Source: Enterococcus alcedinis (GTDB lineage: Bacteria; Bacillota; Bacilli; Lactobacillales; Enterococcaceae). From it: 64,000 bases of DNA. Shown here in pieces: positions 62,035-64,000 of the stretch. Below the pieces are notes generated by a model that did no database searches, had not been told where the DNA came from, and saw nothing but the letters and a program-made list of their open reading frames with translations. The position numbers were made by a program, and so were the translations under genes. Within the stretch, counting starts at the first letter, position 1. Every line of letters starts with the position of its first letter. Where the stretch lies: NCBI RefSeq assembly GCF_014635985.1, contig NZ_BMDT01000003.1, forward strand, positions 124,001 to 188,000. Direction: 5' to 3'.

Positions 62035-63453
62035 ATGATTGATTCAGCATTTTTTACGCAGTTTTTAAAAATTAGTAACTTTTTTACTTTGATTGCTATT
62101 ATTGTTTTTATTGGCGCATTAATTTTCTTAAAAGTATTAAAAGATAAACGAGTAAGTTTCTCACAACGAATGATTATCGGTTTAGTCATTGGTTTAATTT
62201 TAGGAATTAGTATTGATTTAATTGGTAGCTCGAATCCGATTTTTGTCGATTATGGACGGACGGAAATTTCGGTTTGGTACGGTTTAGTCGGAACCGGTTT
62301 CCTAAAACTGGTTCAATTACTTGCAGTGCCAGTCGTTTTCTTATCGATTATTAAAGTGGTTGTTGATGTTGAAGGCGACCGAATTAAGAGTTTAACTGGT
62401 CGAACATTTGCAACATTATTAGGAACAACAGCGATTTCTGCTTTAGTTGGTATTTTGGTGGTTAAGCTATTTAACTTACAAGGTGCAAGCTTTGCGGCAG
62501 ATTTAACCGATTCAAAAGCGGACTTCATGGGAAATATTGCGGCTCAAAGTTTCCCAGAGTTTTTCTTAAAATTAATTCCAAGTAACATGACGCAAGTAAT
62601 GAGTGACAACGGCAGTATCGTTTCGGTTGTAATCATCGGTGCGATGTTTGCGAGTGCGATTCGTTTCTTGAAAGTCAAAAAGCCAGCAGAAGTGGCACCG
62701 TTTGTGACATTACTTGAATCATTAAAAGTAACCATTAACTCAGTGTTAACAAACGTTATCAAATTAATGCCTTATGGTGTAACAGCGTTAGTTGCGAATA
62801 CCATCGTTTCAAACGGTGTAGCGGCGATTATGGGAATGTTAGGCTTTATCTTAGCACTTTACACAGGTGTGATTATTATGTTACTCGTTTATGTGGTGAT
62901 GTTAGTCGCAATGGGCTTAAACCCAGTGACATTCTTTAAAAAATCCTTTACGACATTAGTCTTTGCCTTTTCTTCACGTTCAAGTGTTGGGACATTACCA
63001 TACACTTTAAAAACGTTGCAAGAGAATTTAGGTGTTTCAGGTGAAACGTCTAACTTTGTTGGAACGTTAGGAACGTCAATCGGAATGAATGGTTGTGCGG
63101 GTGTCTTTCCAGCGATGTTAGGAACATTAATCGCAGGTGCCGTTGGTGCTGAATTAAACCTTTCATTCTACGTATTAGTAGTCGTTGTTGTAACAGTTGG
63201 TTCAATCGGGATTGCCGGTGTACCAGGAACTGCAACGGTTGCTGCAACAGTGACATTGAACGGTTTAGGTTTCGGTCACACAATCTCAAGTATCGGTGCG
63301 ATCTTCGGAATTGACCCAATCATTGATATGGGTCGTACAATGTTAAACGTTGCCGGTGCAATGGTATCAGCAATTGCTGTTGACCGTTGGGATGGCACAT
63401 TTAACCGTGAAGCGTACGATGCGCCAATGGTTGCGAAATCAGACGACGAATAA
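62035..63453 (+). CDS. Cation:dicarboxylate-family symporter, TcyP (cystine)-like
   Basis: 472-aa membrane symporter with eight to ten helical segments and the re-entrant-loop signatures of the DAACS family (SSRSSVGTLPYTLKT, GMNGCAGVFPAM, GIAGVPGTATVA). The N-terminal RVSFSQRMIIGLVIGLILG and WYGLVGTGFLKLVQLLAVP segments look closest to L-cystine symporter TcyP. Glutamate or C4-dicarboxylate carriers are alternatives. Probably cotranscribed with the flavoprotein; terminator at 63462. Confidence 0.82.
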   Translation: MIDSAFFTQFLKISNFFTLIAIIVFIGALIFLKVLKDKRVSFSQRMIIGLVIGLILGISIDLIGSSNPIFVDYGRTEISVWYGLVGTGFLKLVQLLAVPVVFLSIIKVVVDVEGDRIKSLTGRTFATLLGTTAISALVGILVVKLFNLQGASFAADLTDSKADFMGNIAAQSFPEFFLKLIPSNMTQVMSDNGSIVSVVIIGAMFASAIRFLKVKKPAEVAPFVTLLESLKVTINSVLTNVIKLMPYGVTALVANTIVSNGVAAIMGMLGFILALYTGVIIMLLVYVVMLVAMGLNPVTFFKKSFTTLVFAFSSRSSVGTLPYTLKTLQENLGVSGETSNFVGTLGTSIGMNGCAGVFPAMLGTLIAGAVGAELNLSFYVLVVVVVTVGSIGIAGVPGTATVAATVTLNGLGFGHTISSIGAIFGIDPIIDMGRTMLNVAGAMVSAIAVDRWDGTFNREAYDAPMVAKSDDE

Positions 63454-63461
63454 TTTATAAT

Positions 63462-63500
63462 AATGAACCTTTCTTTACTTTGGTGAAGAGAGGTTCATTT
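63462..63500 (+). terminator. Terminator after the symporter gene
   Basis: AATGAACCT / AGGTTCATT stem followed by T-rich sequence. Confidence 0.75.
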
Positions 63501-63521
63501 ATATTAGCGGGAGGAATGATT

Positions 63522-64000
63522 TTGAAAAAAGATCAAATACTATTAGTTTTAACAGAGAACTGGAATGATTGGGAAGCCAGTTATGCGATTGCGGTAGCTA
63601 ATTCTTTTACTGACTATAAGGTACAAACAGTGGCGATTGACAAGATGGATAAAGTTTCAATGGGTGGAATCCGTGCTAGAGTCGATTTGACTATGAATAC
63701 TTTTAATAATTTTACGGACTTAGCAATGGTAATTTTACCTGGTGGACTTTCGTGGATGGAAAAAGATTACCATGAAATTGCTTATTTTTTAAAGAAAGCC
63801 AGTAAACAGGAAGTCCCGATTGCAGCAATTTGCGGAGCGACAGAGTTCCTATGCAAGCAAGGATTTTTAAATAATATTAATCATACAGGAGATTCATTGG
63901 AACAATTTCAAACAATTAAAGGTTACACTGGAGAAGAACACTATGTCCAAGCACAGGTAGTTGTCGATCAAGGTTTTATTACGGCTAATGAAACGGCAGC
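63522..64000 (+). CDS. DJ-1/PfpI-family protein, N-terminal part (3' end outside window)
   Basis: Open to the window edge (159 codons seen). Begins with TTG at 63522, with GGGAGG 7 bases upstream; an in-frame ATG at 63516 is too close to that site. Sequence starts KKDQILLVLTENWNDWEASYA, and the nucleophile elbow AAICGATEFL supplies the family Cys near residue 106. Family members include deglycases, proteases and amidotransferase-like proteins; this one resembles small YoaZ/YraA-like intracellular proteins. Function not assigned. Confidence 0.8.
   Translation, partial: MKKDQILLVLTENWNDWEASYAIAVANSFTDYKVQTVAIDKMDKVSMGGIRARVDLTMNTFNNFTDLAMVILPGGLSWMEKDYHEIAYFLKKASKQEVPIAAICGATEFLCKQGFLNNINHTGDSLEQFQTIKGYTGEEHYVQAQVVVDQGFITANETA

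Overview
The window looks like a chromosome segment from a low-GC, Gram-positive lactic-acid-type bacterium, most likely Enterococcaceae or a close relative (Enterococcus, Vagococcus or Carnobacterium-like). This rests on AT-rich intergenic DNA, strong AGGAGG-type ribosome sites, CcpA-type cre boxes, CstR/rhodanese and PTS-type genes, and the gene set cydABCD + UbiA prenyltransferase + NDH-2. No rRNA, tRNA, CRISPR array or insertion sequence was recognised. Both window ends cut a gene.

Layout. (1) 1-16.8 kb is a plant-glycan oligosaccharide locus: GH42 beta-galactosidase (partial), YesN-like response regulator, ROK kinase, GH31 alpha-xylosidase, GH43 enzyme, YesM-like histidine kinase, YesL-like membrane protein, an LplB/LplC/lipoprotein ABC importer, two predicted carbohydrate esterases and a GH29 alpha-L-fucosidase. 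None of the hydrolases that are complete in the window has a visible signal peptide, so the locus appears to import oligosaccharides and take them apart in the cytoplasm. The decorations targeted (xylose, galactose, fucose, acetyl) fit fucogalacto-xyloglucan. (2) 17-18.2 kb holds an orphan EIIC-like membrane protein. (3) 18.4-21.9 kb is a persulfide-stress locus: thioredoxin, two rhodaneses, a CoA-disulfide reductase/rhodanese fusion, and a divergent CstR-like repressor with a DsrE-like protein; ATACC-N6/7-GGTAT operators sit at both promoters. (4) 21.9-23.8 kb carries a pseudouridine synthase and an alpha/beta hydrolase.

(5) 24-45.8 kb is a large allantoin catabolic region. NCS1 permease and allantoinase give allantoate; AllC and AllE give ureidoglycolate; AllD gives oxalurate; FdrA/YlbE/DUF2877 (oxamate carbamoyltransferase, AllFGH) give oxamate and carbamoyl phosphate; carbamate kinase makes ATP. 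A PucG-like aminotransferase offers a bypass from ureidoglycine. The DUF2877 protein and the carbamate kinase are encoded in one uninterrupted reading frame that still contains a ribosome site and ATG for the kinase. A PucR-type regulator, a cupin, two paralogous MFS transporters and a GntR/sugar-kinase pair complete the region. Three promoters in it share an ATGnnn-N17-TACAAT layout with a cre-like core over the -10.

(6) 46-49 kb has two regulators and a TauE/SafE-like permease. (7) 49.2-58.7 kb encodes a compact respiratory chain: cydABCD, a polyprenyl diphosphate synthase, a MenA/UbiA prenyltransferase and NDH-2. (8) 59-64 kb is a sulfur/thiol group: Cys/Met-metabolism PLP enzyme, CoA-disulfide-reductase-like flavoprotein, TcyP-like symporter and the start of a DJ-1/PfpI protein. 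A family of about 120-bp imperfect palindromes occurs at least eight times, notably as two tandem triplets directly after the stop codons of cydC and ndh.
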